Of a stretch of 34,016 bases of DNA, positions 15,804 through 24,796 are shown piece after piece; the stretch's first letter is position 1, and each line of letters opens with the position of its first letter. The notes under the pieces are model-generated. The model saw only the letters and a list, made by a program, of their open reading frames with translations. It was not told the DNA's origin and searched no databases. Source of the DNA: Wenzhouxiangella sp. (lineage in GTDB: Bacteria > Pseudomonadota > Gammaproteobacteria > Xanthomonadales > Wenzhouxiangellaceae); the NCBI GenBank assembly GCA_007131235.1, contig SLQY01000310.1, positions 1-34,016 of the forward strand, in the 5' to 3' direction. The translations under genes and the position numbers were made by a program.

Positions 15804-17962
15804 GCGATCAAGATCCGTCCGGACTGGATGCGCGCTCGGCCGAACTGCTGGCGCGCCAGGTCAACACCGCTTTCACCATGGTCAGCGGCTATGGCACCGA
15901 ACATCCCATGTTCCACAAAGCCTGCGAAACCCTGCAGGAATCGCTGACATCTGCGCTCGATAGCCTGGCATCGGTTTCGCTGCTGATGGATCGCGGCGCG
16001 CTGTTCATCGACAAGTTTCCGGTGGGACAAAGATTCAACCCCCGGCGCCTGATGAACCTGCTCTCCCAGCTCGGCATAGAATCAATCAGTTTCTCGCGCG
16101 GCGTTGGCGTAGACGACCTCCAGCACCTGATGATGATGTCCGCAGACCAGTCCCAGTACCCGGACGTCGAATCGATCAGCGCCGGCCTGGAAAGCCTGGG
16201 GGTTGCCGCTATCCGCCTGAACTACATCACCTTCCGCCAGGTAACCGCCGATCAGAAAGTAGTCGGCGAAGGGGAGCCGGACCAGCTGACCTCCCATTCC
16301 ATGCCAGGCATACCGGATCAGCACCTGGCCAACCTGGCGCGGGCTTCCGACAGTTTCGATCCGATTGCCTCCCTGCTTTCACTCGATGAGCTGGTCAAGA
16401 ATCCCGAGCATTACGCGTCACAATTGCAGGAGCACAGTAGCGACGATGGCCAACGTCGGCAACTGGTGCGCCAGCTTCGTAACCTGGTCGCCCAGGTCGA
16501 ACGCGGCGAAATCAAGGCCGACGGCGCGCTGTCATCGGAAGCGGTACTTGGCGCTGTCAACGATCTGCGCAGCAAGGTCCGTCGCAATCTCGATACGCGC
16601 CGCGATGTGGAGCTCATCCTGTCCGAAGAAGACCAGGTCATGGGCGAGATCGACCAGCTCACCTACAGCACGCTGGTTTCTCTGGTCCGCGAGGAGTTTC
16701 GCGACGGTCAATTCTCGGCCTCGCGCATGGCCCAGATCATCAACCGGATGCTGCCCGATGCCAGGGATCTGAAGCGCCTGTTGCCGCAGCTCAAACAAGG
16801 TCTGCTGGCCGAAGGCATGAGCATGTCCGAGTGGGGCAAGCTGGTGCATGAGCTTTCATCCGAACTGCGCGGCGAGCACCTGGTCAAGGCGCTGGAACAG
16901 GGTGCAGACAGTGTCGGCCTGGACGTCGACGAAATTGTTGACCAGATCCGCGAAGATCCTGCCGAAGCTGCGCGCCTGATCGTCATGGCGACCGAGCTGC
17001 GCCGCAGCGGCGCTGGAGAAGAGGAACAATTGTCGGCCGCTTTCACCGACTACATCGAGCGGATCAGCGACAAGCTGTCATTGGAGCTGGGGCAGGAACA
17101 TCCTGGCGAAGGCGTGCTGGACAGCCAGCTGATACGTGTTCGACAGCTGCTGGTTGACCAGCTCAACCGCCAGGGCTTGCCACCGGAGCTGATCGAAAGC
17201 GTACGCGAGCGCCTGCAGGCGGCAAGATCACAACCGGTCAGGAAGTCGCCGGAGGCGCCTTCAAGCCCGGCCGGAGAAGCCGAACTGCCTGACGGCGCCG
17301 CGCAACTGGTTGAATCCAGTCCAACTGAGCAGACTGCCGTGCCCGCAGATGCTGGCAACGCCGACAGTATCGACGCTGTCGACCCTGCCAGCGGCACCGA
17401 CGCGGCCAGCCCGCCGAAGGGGGCTGAGCCACGGCCAGTTCTGCCTGCACGGGTATTGAACCCCAGCAACACGGCTTTCTTTCTCAACCGCGAAATCAAG
17501 AGCTCGGAACGCTACAAGACACCGTTTTCCGTGATCAAGGTTTCCGTGGAACTGGTTCGCGATCGTCCCGGCAAGCCGAGAACCCCCGAGGCCGAGGACC
17601 TGGTCGAACTGATGCCGCAGGTCTACCGTGAAATCATTGCTCAGCTCAGAGACCTGGACCTGGTCGGATCACTGGACAAGGCCCACCAGGCCGTTCCGCT
17701 GATGATTCTGCCGATGACGGCGGCAGACGGCGTAGAAATCGTTATCGATCGACTGCTCAAGCGCCTGAAGCGAACCCCTTTCCGCCTTGCCGGCATGCCG
17801 ACGCAAGTCATGTGTGCCGTCTCCAGCGCCTCTTTCAACGCCGACGACGAAGAGAGCAGTCAGGCGTTCATAGAGCGCATCGACGAAGAGCACGAAATTG
17901 TTCGCGAAATGCTGCACCTCGACCAGGAAACCGACGACCACCAGCGCCAGTCGCTGCGCTGA
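15800..17962 (+). CDS. Unknown protein with a degenerate GGDEF-like C-terminal domain
   Basis: A 720-residue soluble protein with no signal peptide or membrane segment. The N-terminal part (about 1-150) is helical and contains GYGTEHPMFHKACETLQESL and LFIDKFPVG, which I cannot assign to a named family. The middle (about 190-475) is charged and helical. A low-complexity Ala/Pro/Ser/Glu linker follows (about 475-545). The C-terminus (about 552-715) has a nucleotidyl-cyclase-like pattern: FFLNREIKSSERYKTPFSVI, then RDLDLVGSLDKAHQAVPLMI and LPMTAADGVEIVIDRL. The place normally held by GGDEF reads SLDKAHQ, so diguanylate cyclase activity is unlikely. Translational coupling to the kinase suggests a shared signalling role. 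The domain call is by eye and uncertain. Confidence 0.7.
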   Translation: MSDQDPSGLDARSAELLARQVNTAFTMVSGYGTEHPMFHKACETLQESLTSALDSLASVSLLMDRGALFIDKFPVGQRFNPRRLMNLLSQLGIESISFSRGVGVDDLQHLMMMSADQSQYPDVESISAGLESLGVAAIRLNYITFRQVTADQKVVGEGEPDQLTSHSMPGIPDQHLANLARASDSFDPIASLLSLDELVKNPEHYASQLQEHSSDDGQRRQLVRQLRNLVAQVERGEIKADGALSSEAVLGAVNDLRSKVRRNLDTRRDVELILSEEDQVMGEIDQLTYSTLVSLVREEFRDGQFSASRMAQIINRMLPDARDLKRLLPQLKQGLLAEGMSMSEWGKLVHELSSELRGEHLVKALEQGADSVGLDVDEIVDQIREDPAEAARLIVMATELRRSGAGEEEQLSAAFTDYIERISDKLSLELGQEHPGEGVLDSQLIRVRQLLVDQLNRQGLPPELIESVRERLQAARSQPVRKSPEAPSSPAGEAELPDGAAQLVESSPTEQTAVPADAGNADSIDAVDPASGTDAASPPKGAEPRPVLPARVLNPSNTAFFLNREIKSSERYKTPFSVIKVSVELVRDRPGKPRTPEAEDLVELMPQVYREIIAQLRDLDLVGSLDKAHQAVPLMILPMTAADGVEIVIDRLLKRLKRTPFRLAGMPTQVMCAVSSASFNADDEESSQAFIERIDEEHEIVREMLHLDQETDDHQRQSLR

Positions 17963-17973
17963 GTTCGAAAAAC

Positions 17974-18060
17974 TGGTGCCCGGGGCCGGAATCGAACCGG
18001 CACGGAGTTTCCTCCGAGGGATTTTAAGTCCCTTGCGTCTACCAATTTCGCCACCCGGGC
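17974..18060 (-). tRNA. tRNA-Leu (anticodon TAA)
   Basis: On the minus strand the gene begins GCCCGGGTGGCG and ends with CCCGGGC-A-CCA, giving a perfect 7-bp acceptor stem and an encoded CCA end. The anticodon arm AGGGA-CTTAAAA-TCCCT carries TAA. A long variable arm (TCGGAGGAAACTCCGT) marks a type II tRNA, and the T arm has GGTTCGATTCC. At 87 bases it is a normal leucine tRNA and would read UUA. Confidence 0.96.
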
Positions 18061-18140
18061 ATGGTCGTCAATGATACTTGACCATTACCGACCTGCGGGG
18101 CCGGATGCGCGCGGCCCCGCCGTGATTGACAGACAGGGCA

Positions 18141-18899
18141 TCAGTCGGTATCCACCTCATCCTCGACGAGTTCGAAATCCCTGATCGAAACATTACCACC
18201 GTGCAGAGCACTGACCAGCTTGCTCTCGGTTTCGATGACCTTGTTGAAGTCCCAGTCCGCGCGGTTATAGAAAGCGTTGCCATCAGTCTGATGACCAGTG
18301 TAGTAGATCGTGATTCCAAGGGCGTTTTCATCAAATCGAACACCCCCTTCTACTTCAAGAACCTTTAGATTGCCAACATGACCAACGCGGGAGCCGGTCA
18401 CTCTGCGCCTTTCGCGGTTCATTCTTCTCATCGTCCGGGCGATCGCCGCTTCGTCACCGTAAGTCTCCAGCAGTTCATTTTCCAGGATTCTCTTCGCTTC
18501 ATGCTGCTGCTCGGCATCCAGTCGGTCCCAAAGCAGTTCGGCTAGCTCACGCATCTGCGGATATTCGCGCTCGGCGGCCAGCTCGAACCAGGCCCATGCT
18601 CTTGGCACATCCTGCTCGGTTCCCTTGCCGTGGTAATACATCACGCCGACATTGTAGTGGCCAAACTTGTCTGCCCAGTAAGCTGCCCGACGATAGTGCT
18701 GCAGCGCGGTGGAATACTGGCGCGCCCGGTAGGCGCTGTGCCCGTCGGCCATCCTCTGCTGCCCGGGCGTGCGGTCGGCGTAGGAAAGCGTTTCGCTGGC
18801 AACTGCCGGCGAAGCCAGCCCAAGCATGACCAGGGCGAGCAGGCAAATGCCCAGCGAGCTATAGGTGTGTCTGAAAGTGCGGTGAGTGCAAATATTCAT
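18141..18899 (-). CDS. Exported Sel1-repeat-like protein
   Basis: A 252-residue protein with a signal peptide (core SSLGICLLALVMLGLASPAVA, cut near residue 35 after VAS or AVA). The mature part has a TPR/Sel1-like stretch: MADGHSAYRARQYSTALQHYRRAA, then the Sel1 pattern GHYNVGVMYYHGKG and DVPRAWAWFELAAE. After a charged helical region rich in Arg and Glu, the last 70 residues form an unassigned region with VGNLKVLEVEGGVRF and ADWDFNKVIETESK. Function is unknown; Sel1 proteins are usually scaffolds. ATG at 18899 is chosen because GGGAGA lies just upstream. The gene sits between tRNA-Cys and tRNA-Leu on the same strand, which is unusual for this tRNA set. Confidence 0.75.
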   Translation of the reverse strand: MNICTHRTFRHTYSSLGICLLALVMLGLASPAVASETLSYADRTPGQQRMADGHSAYRARQYSTALQHYRRAAYWADKFGHYNVGVMYYHGKGTEQDVPRAWAWFELAAEREYPQMRELAELLWDRLDAEQQHEAKRILENELLETYGDEAAIARTMRRMNRERRRVTGSRVGHVGNLKVLEVEGGVRFDENALGITIYYTGHQTDGNAFYNRADWDFNKVIETESKLVSALHGGNVSIRDFELVEDEVDTD

Positions 18900-19034
18900 C
18901 AATATTCTCCCTGTTGGAAGTTCCAGCAACGTTGACGACCAAGATTGGCCGTTAACTGGAAAGACGCGGATAAAGGGAGAAAGGTTGGAATTCCACTCAC
19001 CTGCAGTGCCGTGCCGGCACTGAAAAGTGGTAAA

Positions 19035-19108
19035 TGGAGGCTAGGCCCGGAGTCGAACCGAGGTACACGGCTTTGCAGGCCGCTGCATAACCACTCTGCC
19101 ACCTAGCC
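19035..19108 (-). tRNA. tRNA-Cys (anticodon GCA)
   Basis: On the minus strand the gene begins GGCTAGGTGGCAGAGTGG and ends CCTAGCC-T-CCA, with a perfect 7-bp acceptor stem and encoded CCA. The anticodon loop in CGGCCTGCAAAGCCG carries GCA. The T arm shows CGGTTCGACTCCG. Length is 74 bases. Confidence 0.96.
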
Positions 19109-19186
19109 TTGGTGGAACGCTTGATTCTAACGCATCCGATAAAGCTGGCAAAGCCTGACGCGGACGCAATGTTACCTGGAGGAACG

Positions 19187-19213
19187 AAAAGGCCCCGACA
19201 CTCGGGGCCTTTT
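19187..19213. terminator. Strong bidirectional hairpin between tRNA-Gly and tRNA-Cys
   Basis: AAAAGGCCCCGA pairs perfectly with TCGGGGCCTTTT around a 3-base loop, giving a 12-bp stem with a GC-rich core and a T run on either strand. This is a textbook intrinsic terminator shape and would work in both directions. It lies 9 bases downstream of tRNA-Gly on the minus strand, so it probably ends that transcript and separates it from tRNA-Cys. Confidence 0.85.
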
Positions 19214-19222
19214 CCTGAAGCT

Positions 19223-19298
<76 letters not shown>

Positions 19299-19449
19299 AA
19301 ACGAGCCGCCCATTTTAGGCATATTTTCGAGACTGTCAAGGCCTGCGGAAAGGATTCACATCGGCCCGGCCAAACGTGAATTTCCATTGCCGAAACGAAT
19401 CGGCGACAATAGCCGGCCACGTCAACCGTCACCAGTCACACCTCTCGCC

Positions 19450-22104
19450 ATGACCCGAAACTCTGTCAAAGATGACAGCGGTAAGCCCTGCGAACCGGAG
19501 TATTCGATCGTCGTGCCTACCCTTGACGAGGGGGAAAACATCGACCGCCTGCTTGAACGGGTATTCGCAAGCCTGCCGGCCAGTGATTCGATGGAAGTCA
19601 TCATCGTCGACGATGCCTCCGGAGACCAGACCGTTGCCCGTGCCCGCGCCTGGGCGTCCGAACACCCAGTGCGGGTGATCGAACGACAGGGACCGGCTGA
19701 CCTGTCGGCGTCGGTGCTGGCAGGTGCCGAGGCGGCGCGCGGGCGCTGGGTCGTGGTGATGGATGCTGATGGGTCACACCCGCCGGAAAGCCTGCCGGCG
19801 TTACTGGAGCCGCTTCGCACCGGTCGTCATGATGTCAGCATCGGCTCCCGACATGCGGCTGGCGGAAAAACGATTGGCTGGCCCTGGCTCCGACACCTCA
19901 CTTCGCGTGTAGCCACCCTGCTGGCCTGGCCCTTTACCGAGGTGCGCGATCCCATGGCGGGCTTTTTTGCCACGTCGCGAGAGCGGCTGCTGGCGCTGCC
20001 AGCCCATGCTGCAGGCTACAAGATCCTGCTCGAGCTGCTGGTTCAGGGTGGAGACCGAATCCGCACTGTTGAAATCCCGATCACTTTCGAAGACCGGCAA
20101 CATGGCCAGTCCAAGCTGGGTTTGCAGCAACAGTTGACCTACCTGCGTCGGCTGAGTTACCTCGGCGGTGGCCGAATTTCCCTCGGCAGCGCATCACGCT
20201 TTGGCCTGGTGGGGCTGAGCGGGATGTTGATCGACCTGCTGATCTTCCATTTCCTGATTAGCAGTGGCGCCCGGCTGGGCTCGGCTCACGTTGCCAGTTT
20301 CGTTGTGGCCACACTCACCAATTTCGTCCTCAACTACCGCTGGACCTTTCGCGGCGACGCGCAAACGGAGATGAAGCTTTCGCTGCGCTACTTGCGGTTT
20401 CTGACCGTTGCCATCCTGGCGTTGATGATGCGCGGCGGCGTCCTGGTGTTGCTGGTCCAGGTCTTCGATGTTTCGCCGACGCTGGCGATCTTTCCTGCTA
20501 TCGTGGTAACGGCCGGGGTCAACTATCTGGGGTCGGCTTTTTACGTGTTTGCCTCGACCGCCTCCGGGGTCATTCCGCGGGTGCGCTGGCACCTGGCCGC
20601 GATTGGCCTGTTTGCCTACGTGCTGGTCTTGCGCATGCTCTACATGGGTCAGGTGGAGCTGATCCCGGACGAGATGTACTATTGGATGTACAGCCAGCAC
20701 CTGGCCTTGTCCTACCTCGACCATCCGCCGCTGGTCGGCTGGCTGATTGCGGCCGGCACGCACCTGTTTGGCGATACCGTGTTTGGCGTCCGTGCGATGC
20801 TGATTCCGCTCAGCCTGCTCGGTGCCTGGTACTTCTACTGCTATGGGGCCACGATGGGTGGGCGCACCGCCGGCCTGTTATGCGTCATGGCCGTGGCAGT
20901 GGTTCCGTTTTTCACCGTATCTGGCGTGCTGATGACGCCGGATGCTCCGATGATCGTGGCCTGGGTGGCCGCGCTTTACTACTTCAAGCGCGCCCTGATC
21001 GACGATCAGCCCGGTGCCTTCCTCGGGCTCGGCCTGGCCATGGGGCTGGGCCTTTTGGCCAAGTACACCATCGCCCTGCTCGCTCCGGCCGCATTTATCT
21101 TCATGTTGCTGGACGCGCGCGCGCGACGCTGGTTCTTCCGCCCTGAACCTTACCTGGCGGCCCTGCTGTCCACGTTGATTTTCCTGCCGGTACTGGTGTG
21201 GAACTGGCACAACGAGTGGGCTTCTTTCCTGTTCCAGGGCACTCGCCGCCTGTTCGAAAACCCGGACTTTGCCAGCTACCTGGTCGTGGTTTACGCGCTG
21301 CTGCTGCTGTCGCCGGTGCTGGCGATGGCCTGTTTCCAGGCTTTCGGCTCGCTCCGCCTTGCGCTGGAACCAGACCAGCGCCGGCGCCGCTTCATGCTGA
21401 TCATGACCGCCTTTCCGCTTGCAGTGTTCCTGGTCTACGGACTGTTCACCGTCATCAAGTTTCACTGGACATTGCCGGCCTGGATCGCGCTCCTGCCGAT
21501 GGTCCTGGTTGGGCTGGTCAGAAACATATGGCCTGGCCAGGTGGCCTTGAGCCGATTGCATGGCAGACTGATGAGCGCCTGGATTCCATCCATTCTTGTC
21601 CTGGTCATGCTCTACGGCATGCTCCTGCATTACCTGACACTGGGGCTGCCAGGACTGCAGGCTCGTGATTTCGACAGCGGCTACCTGGGATGGCAGGAAA
21701 CCGCGATCGAGGTGGCGCGGATAGAGCGCGAGGTGGCCCAGCGCACCGGGCAGGATCCCATTGTGGCTGGCACCAGCAAGTGGGCCGTATCAGCGGCCAT
21801 CGCGTTTCATCACCCCGCGGGTCGCCACGACCACATCACGGCTCAGAACATCATCGGCATGAGCGGATCGATGTGGGAGTTCTGGTTCGACGAGCACTCG
21901 GACCCGAATCGGCCGGTCATCCTGGTCAACTATTCTTCCAAGCTGATCGACGAAGACTGGCTGGAGCTGGCCCTGGTCGGGCTTGGGCCCCTGCAGCAGC
22001 GCGACATCATGCGCGATGGCGAAGTCATTCGCACCCTGTACTATCGAGTTGCCGCCGGTTTTCGGCCCGAGCAACTCAGGACGCCCCACCAAATTCCCGA
22101 GTGA
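19450..22104 (+). CDS. Three-domain membrane glycosyltransferase: GT2 + GtrA + GT39-like
   Basis: An 884-residue fusion of three activities usually made by separate proteins. Residues about 15-250 form a GT2 dolichol-phosphate-mannose-synthase-like domain with YSIVVPTLDEGENI, VDDASGDQT and the metal-binding DADGSHPPE. Residues about 250-370 are a four-helix GtrA-like segment (RFGLVGLSGMLIDLLIF, FVLNYRWTFRG). The remaining half is a multi-pass PMT/ArnT-like transferase, beginning near VLRMLYMGQVELIPDEMYYW with the acidic pair of this superfamily, and ending in a soluble tail. Inference: it makes a polyprenyl-phosphate sugar, moves it across the membrane and transfers it to an envelope acceptor such as lipid A, glycan or protein. 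ATG at 19450 is preferred over TTG at 19387. It has no glycan-gene neighbours. Confidence 0.86.
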   Translation: MTRNSVKDDSGKPCEPEYSIVVPTLDEGENIDRLLERVFASLPASDSMEVIIVDDASGDQTVARARAWASEHPVRVIERQGPADLSASVLAGAEAARGRWVVVMDADGSHPPESLPALLEPLRTGRHDVSIGSRHAAGGKTIGWPWLRHLTSRVATLLAWPFTEVRDPMAGFFATSRERLLALPAHAAGYKILLELLVQGGDRIRTVEIPITFEDRQHGQSKLGLQQQLTYLRRLSYLGGGRISLGSASRFGLVGLSGMLIDLLIFHFLISSGARLGSAHVASFVVATLTNFVLNYRWTFRGDAQTEMKLSLRYLRFLTVAILALMMRGGVLVLLVQVFDVSPTLAIFPAIVVTAGVNYLGSAFYVFASTASGVIPRVRWHLAAIGLFAYVLVLRMLYMGQVELIPDEMYYWMYSQHLALSYLDHPPLVGWLIAAGTHLFGDTVFGVRAMLIPLSLLGAWYFYCYGATMGGRTAGLLCVMAVAVVPFFTVSGVLMTPDAPMIVAWVAALYYFKRALIDDQPGAFLGLGLAMGLGLLAKYTIALLAPAAFIFMLLDARARRWFFRPEPYLAALLSTLIFLPVLVWNWHNEWASFLFQGTRRLFENPDFASYLVVVYALLLLSPVLAMACFQAFGSLRLALEPDQRRRRFMLIMTAFPLAVFLVYGLFTVIKFHWTLPAWIALLPMVLVGLVRNIWPGQVALSRLHGRLMSAWIPSILVLVMLYGMLLHYLTLGLPGLQARDFDSGYLGWQETAIEVARIEREVAQRTGQDPIVAGTSKWAVSAAIAFHHPAGRHDHITAQNIIGMSGSMWEFWFDEHSDPNRPVILVNYSSKLIDEDWLELALVGLGPLQQRDIMRDGEVIRTLYYRVAAGFRPEQLRTPHQIPE

Positions 22105-22140
22105 AAACCCACTTTTCGGGGCTGGCGATCGCGCTTTTGC

Positions 22141-22169
22141 TTGCGTCTTCCGCCAAAGATGGCACAATA
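22141..22169 (+). promoter_or_regulatory. Possible infA promoter
   Basis: TTGCGT at 22141-22146 and ACAATA at 22164-22169 are 17 bases apart and resemble sigma-70 -35 and -10 boxes. They would give a leader of about 25 bases before the infA ATG at 22200. This lies 37 bases after the glycosyltransferase stop, consistent with independent transcription of infA. Confidence 0.4.
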
Positions 22170-22199
22170 GCTCGGTTTTAACACGCCCACTCAAAGGTT

Positions 22200-22418
22200 A
22201 TGCCGAAAGACGATCATTTAGAAATGGAAGGCAAGGTGCTCGACACTCTGCCAAACACCATGTTCCGTGTGGAACTGGATAACGGACACGTCATCACCGC
22301 ACATATTTCCGGCCGCATGCGAAAGAACTACATCCGCATCCTCACCGGAGACCGGGTCAAGGTCGAAATGACCCCGTACGACCTCACCAAGGGCAGAATC
22401 ACCTACCGCATGAAGTAG
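22200..22418 (+). CDS. infA: Translation initiation factor IF-1
   Basis: A 72-residue OB-fold protein that binds the 30S A site during initiation. It carries the near-invariant family core: [39 protein letters not shown] and [13 protein letters not shown]. Length matches E. coli IF-1. It converges with clpA, leaving only 13 bases between the stops, and the infA/clpA/clpS neighbourhood is shared with many gammaproteobacteria. Confidence 0.98.
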   Translation: MPKDDHLEMEGKVLDTLPNTMFRVELDNGHVITAHISGRMRKNYIRILTGDRVKVEMTPYDLTKGRITYRMK

Positions 22419-22431
22419 GTCTGCATTCGGC

Positions 22432-24720
22432 TCAGGCCTCAGGCGAGGCCGGCACTGCCTCAGAACCATTTGCGGCCTTGACACTCAAGGCCAGTCTGGA
22501 CTTGTCCTCGGCGACTTCGACGGTGACCGTTCCACCGTGTTCAGACAACTCTCCGAATAGAAGCTCATCGGCCAGGGGACGCTTGATGTTGTCCTGTATC
22601 ACCCGTTTCATGGGTCGCGCTCCCATCTGCTCATCGAAGCCGTGCTCGGCCAACCACTGCCGCGCGGCCTGGTTGACCTCCAGCGTGACGCCCTTGTCGG
22701 CCAGCTGATTCTCCAGGTCCATCAGGAACTTGTCGACCACCTTCATGATGACTTCCAGTGGCAGGGAAGAAAACTGGATAACGGCATCGAGGCGGTTGCG
22801 GAATTCGGGCGTGAACTGGCGACGGATCGCTTCCATGCCGTCGGTCGCATGATCGGACTTCGTAAAACCGATACCGCGTCGGTTCATCAAGGCGGCCCCG
22901 GCATTGGTCGTCATCACCAGGATCACGTTGCGGAAGTCGGCGGCACGGCCGTTGGCATCGGTCAACTTGCCGTGGTCCATGATCTGCAACAGCAGATTGT
23001 AGACATCCGGGTGAGCCTTCTCGATTTCGTCCAGCAACAGCACGGCGTGGGGCGTCTGGGTAACCGCCTCGGTCAACAGGCCGCCACGATCAAAGCCGAC
23101 GTATCCCGGCGGTGCACCCACCAGGCGCGACACGGTATGCGCTTCCATGTATTCCGACATGTCGAAGCGGATCAGCTCGATGCCCAGGGTCATGGACAGC
23201 TGGCGGGTGACTTCGGTCTTGCCGACACCGGTCGGACCGGCGAAGAGGAAACTGCCAATCGGCCGATCGGCATCGCCCAGTCCGGAGCGAGACATCTTGA
23301 TGGCCGCTGCCAGCGTGGTGATTGCCTCATCCTGGCCGAACACGACCATTCTCAGATCGCGCTCGAGGGTCTTGAGCGCATCCCGATCGGAACGCGACAC
23401 CTGGCGCGGTGGAATGCGCGCCATGCGGGCCACGACTTCCTCGATTTCATGAACGCCGATGGTCTCGACGCGGTCGGCCTCGTCTTTCAGGCGCTCGCGC
23501 GCGCCAGCTTCATCGATGACGTCAATCGCCTTGTCCGGCAGATGCCGGTCGTTGATGTGCCGAGCTGACAGGGTGGCGGCTGCTTCCAGCCCATCCGGCG
23601 AGTAACGAACCCCGTGGTGCTCCTCGAAGCGGTGCTTGAGGCCATTGAGAATTTCGATGGTTTCACCGACGGTGGGCTCGACGATATCGATCTTCTGGAA
23701 GCGGCGGGCCAGTGCCCTGTCTTTTTCGAAGATGCCGCGGTACTCATCAAACGTGGTCGAACCAATGCAGCGCAGCTCGCCGTTGGCCAACACCGGCTTG
23801 ATCAGGTTGGACGCATCCATGACCCCACCCGAGGCGGCCCCTGCCCCGATAATGGTGTGAATCTCGTCAATGAACAAAACCGACTTGTCGCGCTGACGAA
23901 GCTCTGACAAAACCGACTTCAGGCGCTTCTCGAAGTCGCCGCGATACTTGGTGCCCGCCAGCAGAGCGCCCAGGTCCAGGGCCCAGATTTCGGCGTCAAG
24001 CAGTATCTCCGGGACTTCCTTTTCGACAATCCGCCGGGCCAGGCCCTCGGCCAGCGCAGTCTTGCCCACCCCGGACTCGCCGACGTAGAGGGGATTGTTC
24101 TTGCGGCGGCGGCACAGGATCTGGATCGTGCGTTCGACCTCCAGCGCCCGGCCGATCAGGGGGTCGATCTTGTCGGCACGCGCCCGCTCGTTGAGATTGA
24201 CCGCGTAGGCGGCCAGGGCCGACTTGCCTTCCTCGTCGCCCTGTCCATCAATTTTCTGGACCGGCTCCGCTGCCCCTTCCTGGGCCTCTTTCTTGGCGAT
24301 ACCGTGAGAAATGAAGTTCACCACGTCCAGGCGGGCCAGGTCCTGCTTGCCCAGCAGGTAGACCGCGTGCGAGTCCTTTTCTCCGAAAATGGCCACCAGC
24401 ACGTTGGCACCCAGCACTTCCTTGCGTTCGGCCGACTGCACATGGTAGAGGGCGCGCTGTAGGACGCGCTGAAAGCCCACGGTTGGCTGGGTATCGCGCT
24501 GGTCGGCAGCCGACAACACCGGAATGGTCTCATCCAGTACCTGGCCCAGTTCATGTCCCAGCCGCTTGATGTCGACGCCACAGGCGTCGAGCACTTCTCG
24601 CGCCGACTTGTTGTCGAGCAAGGCCAGCAGCAGATGTTCCACGGTCAGGAACTCGTGGCGTTTGCTGCGGGCCGTGTGATAGGCCTGGGAGATGGAGAGC
24701 TCGAGATCCTTGCTGAACAT
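22432..24720 (-). CDS. clpA: ATP-dependent Clp protease ATP-binding subunit ClpA
   Basis: A 762-residue AAA+ unfoldase that feeds substrates to ClpP. The N-terminal Clp-N domain (about 1-145) begins MFSKDLELSISQAYHTARS. The first AAA domain has Walker A GESGVGKTALAEG and an FIDEIHT Walker B. The second has GPTGVGKTEVTRQ and LLLDEIEKAHPD. The segment NRRGIGFTKS contains an IGF loop of the kind that docks on ClpP. There is no long ClpB-type middle coiled coil, which separates it from the disaggregase. The adaptor clpS lies 76 bases upstream on the same strand, as in E. coli. Confidence 0.97.
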   Translation of the reverse strand: MFSKDLELSISQAYHTARSKRHEFLTVEHLLLALLDNKSAREVLDACGVDIKRLGHELGQVLDETIPVLSAADQRDTQPTVGFQRVLQRALYHVQSAERKEVLGANVLVAIFGEKDSHAVYLLGKQDLARLDVVNFISHGIAKKEAQEGAAEPVQKIDGQGDEEGKSALAAYAVNLNERARADKIDPLIGRALEVERTIQILCRRRKNNPLYVGESGVGKTALAEGLARRIVEKEVPEILLDAEIWALDLGALLAGTKYRGDFEKRLKSVLSELRQRDKSVLFIDEIHTIIGAGAASGGVMDASNLIKPVLANGELRCIGSTTFDEYRGIFEKDRALARRFQKIDIVEPTVGETIEILNGLKHRFEEHHGVRYSPDGLEAAATLSARHINDRHLPDKAIDVIDEAGARERLKDEADRVETIGVHEIEEVVARMARIPPRQVSRSDRDALKTLERDLRMVVFGQDEAITTLAAAIKMSRSGLGDADRPIGSFLFAGPTGVGKTEVTRQLSMTLGIELIRFDMSEYMEAHTVSRLVGAPPGYVGFDRGGLLTEAVTQTPHAVLLLDEIEKAHPDVYNLLLQIMDHGKLTDANGRAADFRNVILVMTTNAGAALMNRRGIGFTKSDHATDGMEAIRRQFTPEFRNRLDAVIQFSSLPLEVIMKVVDKFLMDLENQLADKGVTLEVNQAARQWLAEHGFDEQMGARPMKRVIQDNIKRPLADELLFGELSEHGGTVTVEVAEDKSRLALSVKAANGSEAVPASPEA

Positions 24721-24796
24721 GATGACTTTGCTCGGTGGTTCGTCAGATTTCAGACCAGTATGACGGAAGATGATTCAGTGCGGTGTGGGCAAACAC

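Noticed and set aside
20878-21630. 250-codon minus-strand frame rich in Gln, His and Arg
   Set aside because: Antisense to the membrane-spanning glycosyltransferase; the polar composition is the mirror of hydrophobic codons.
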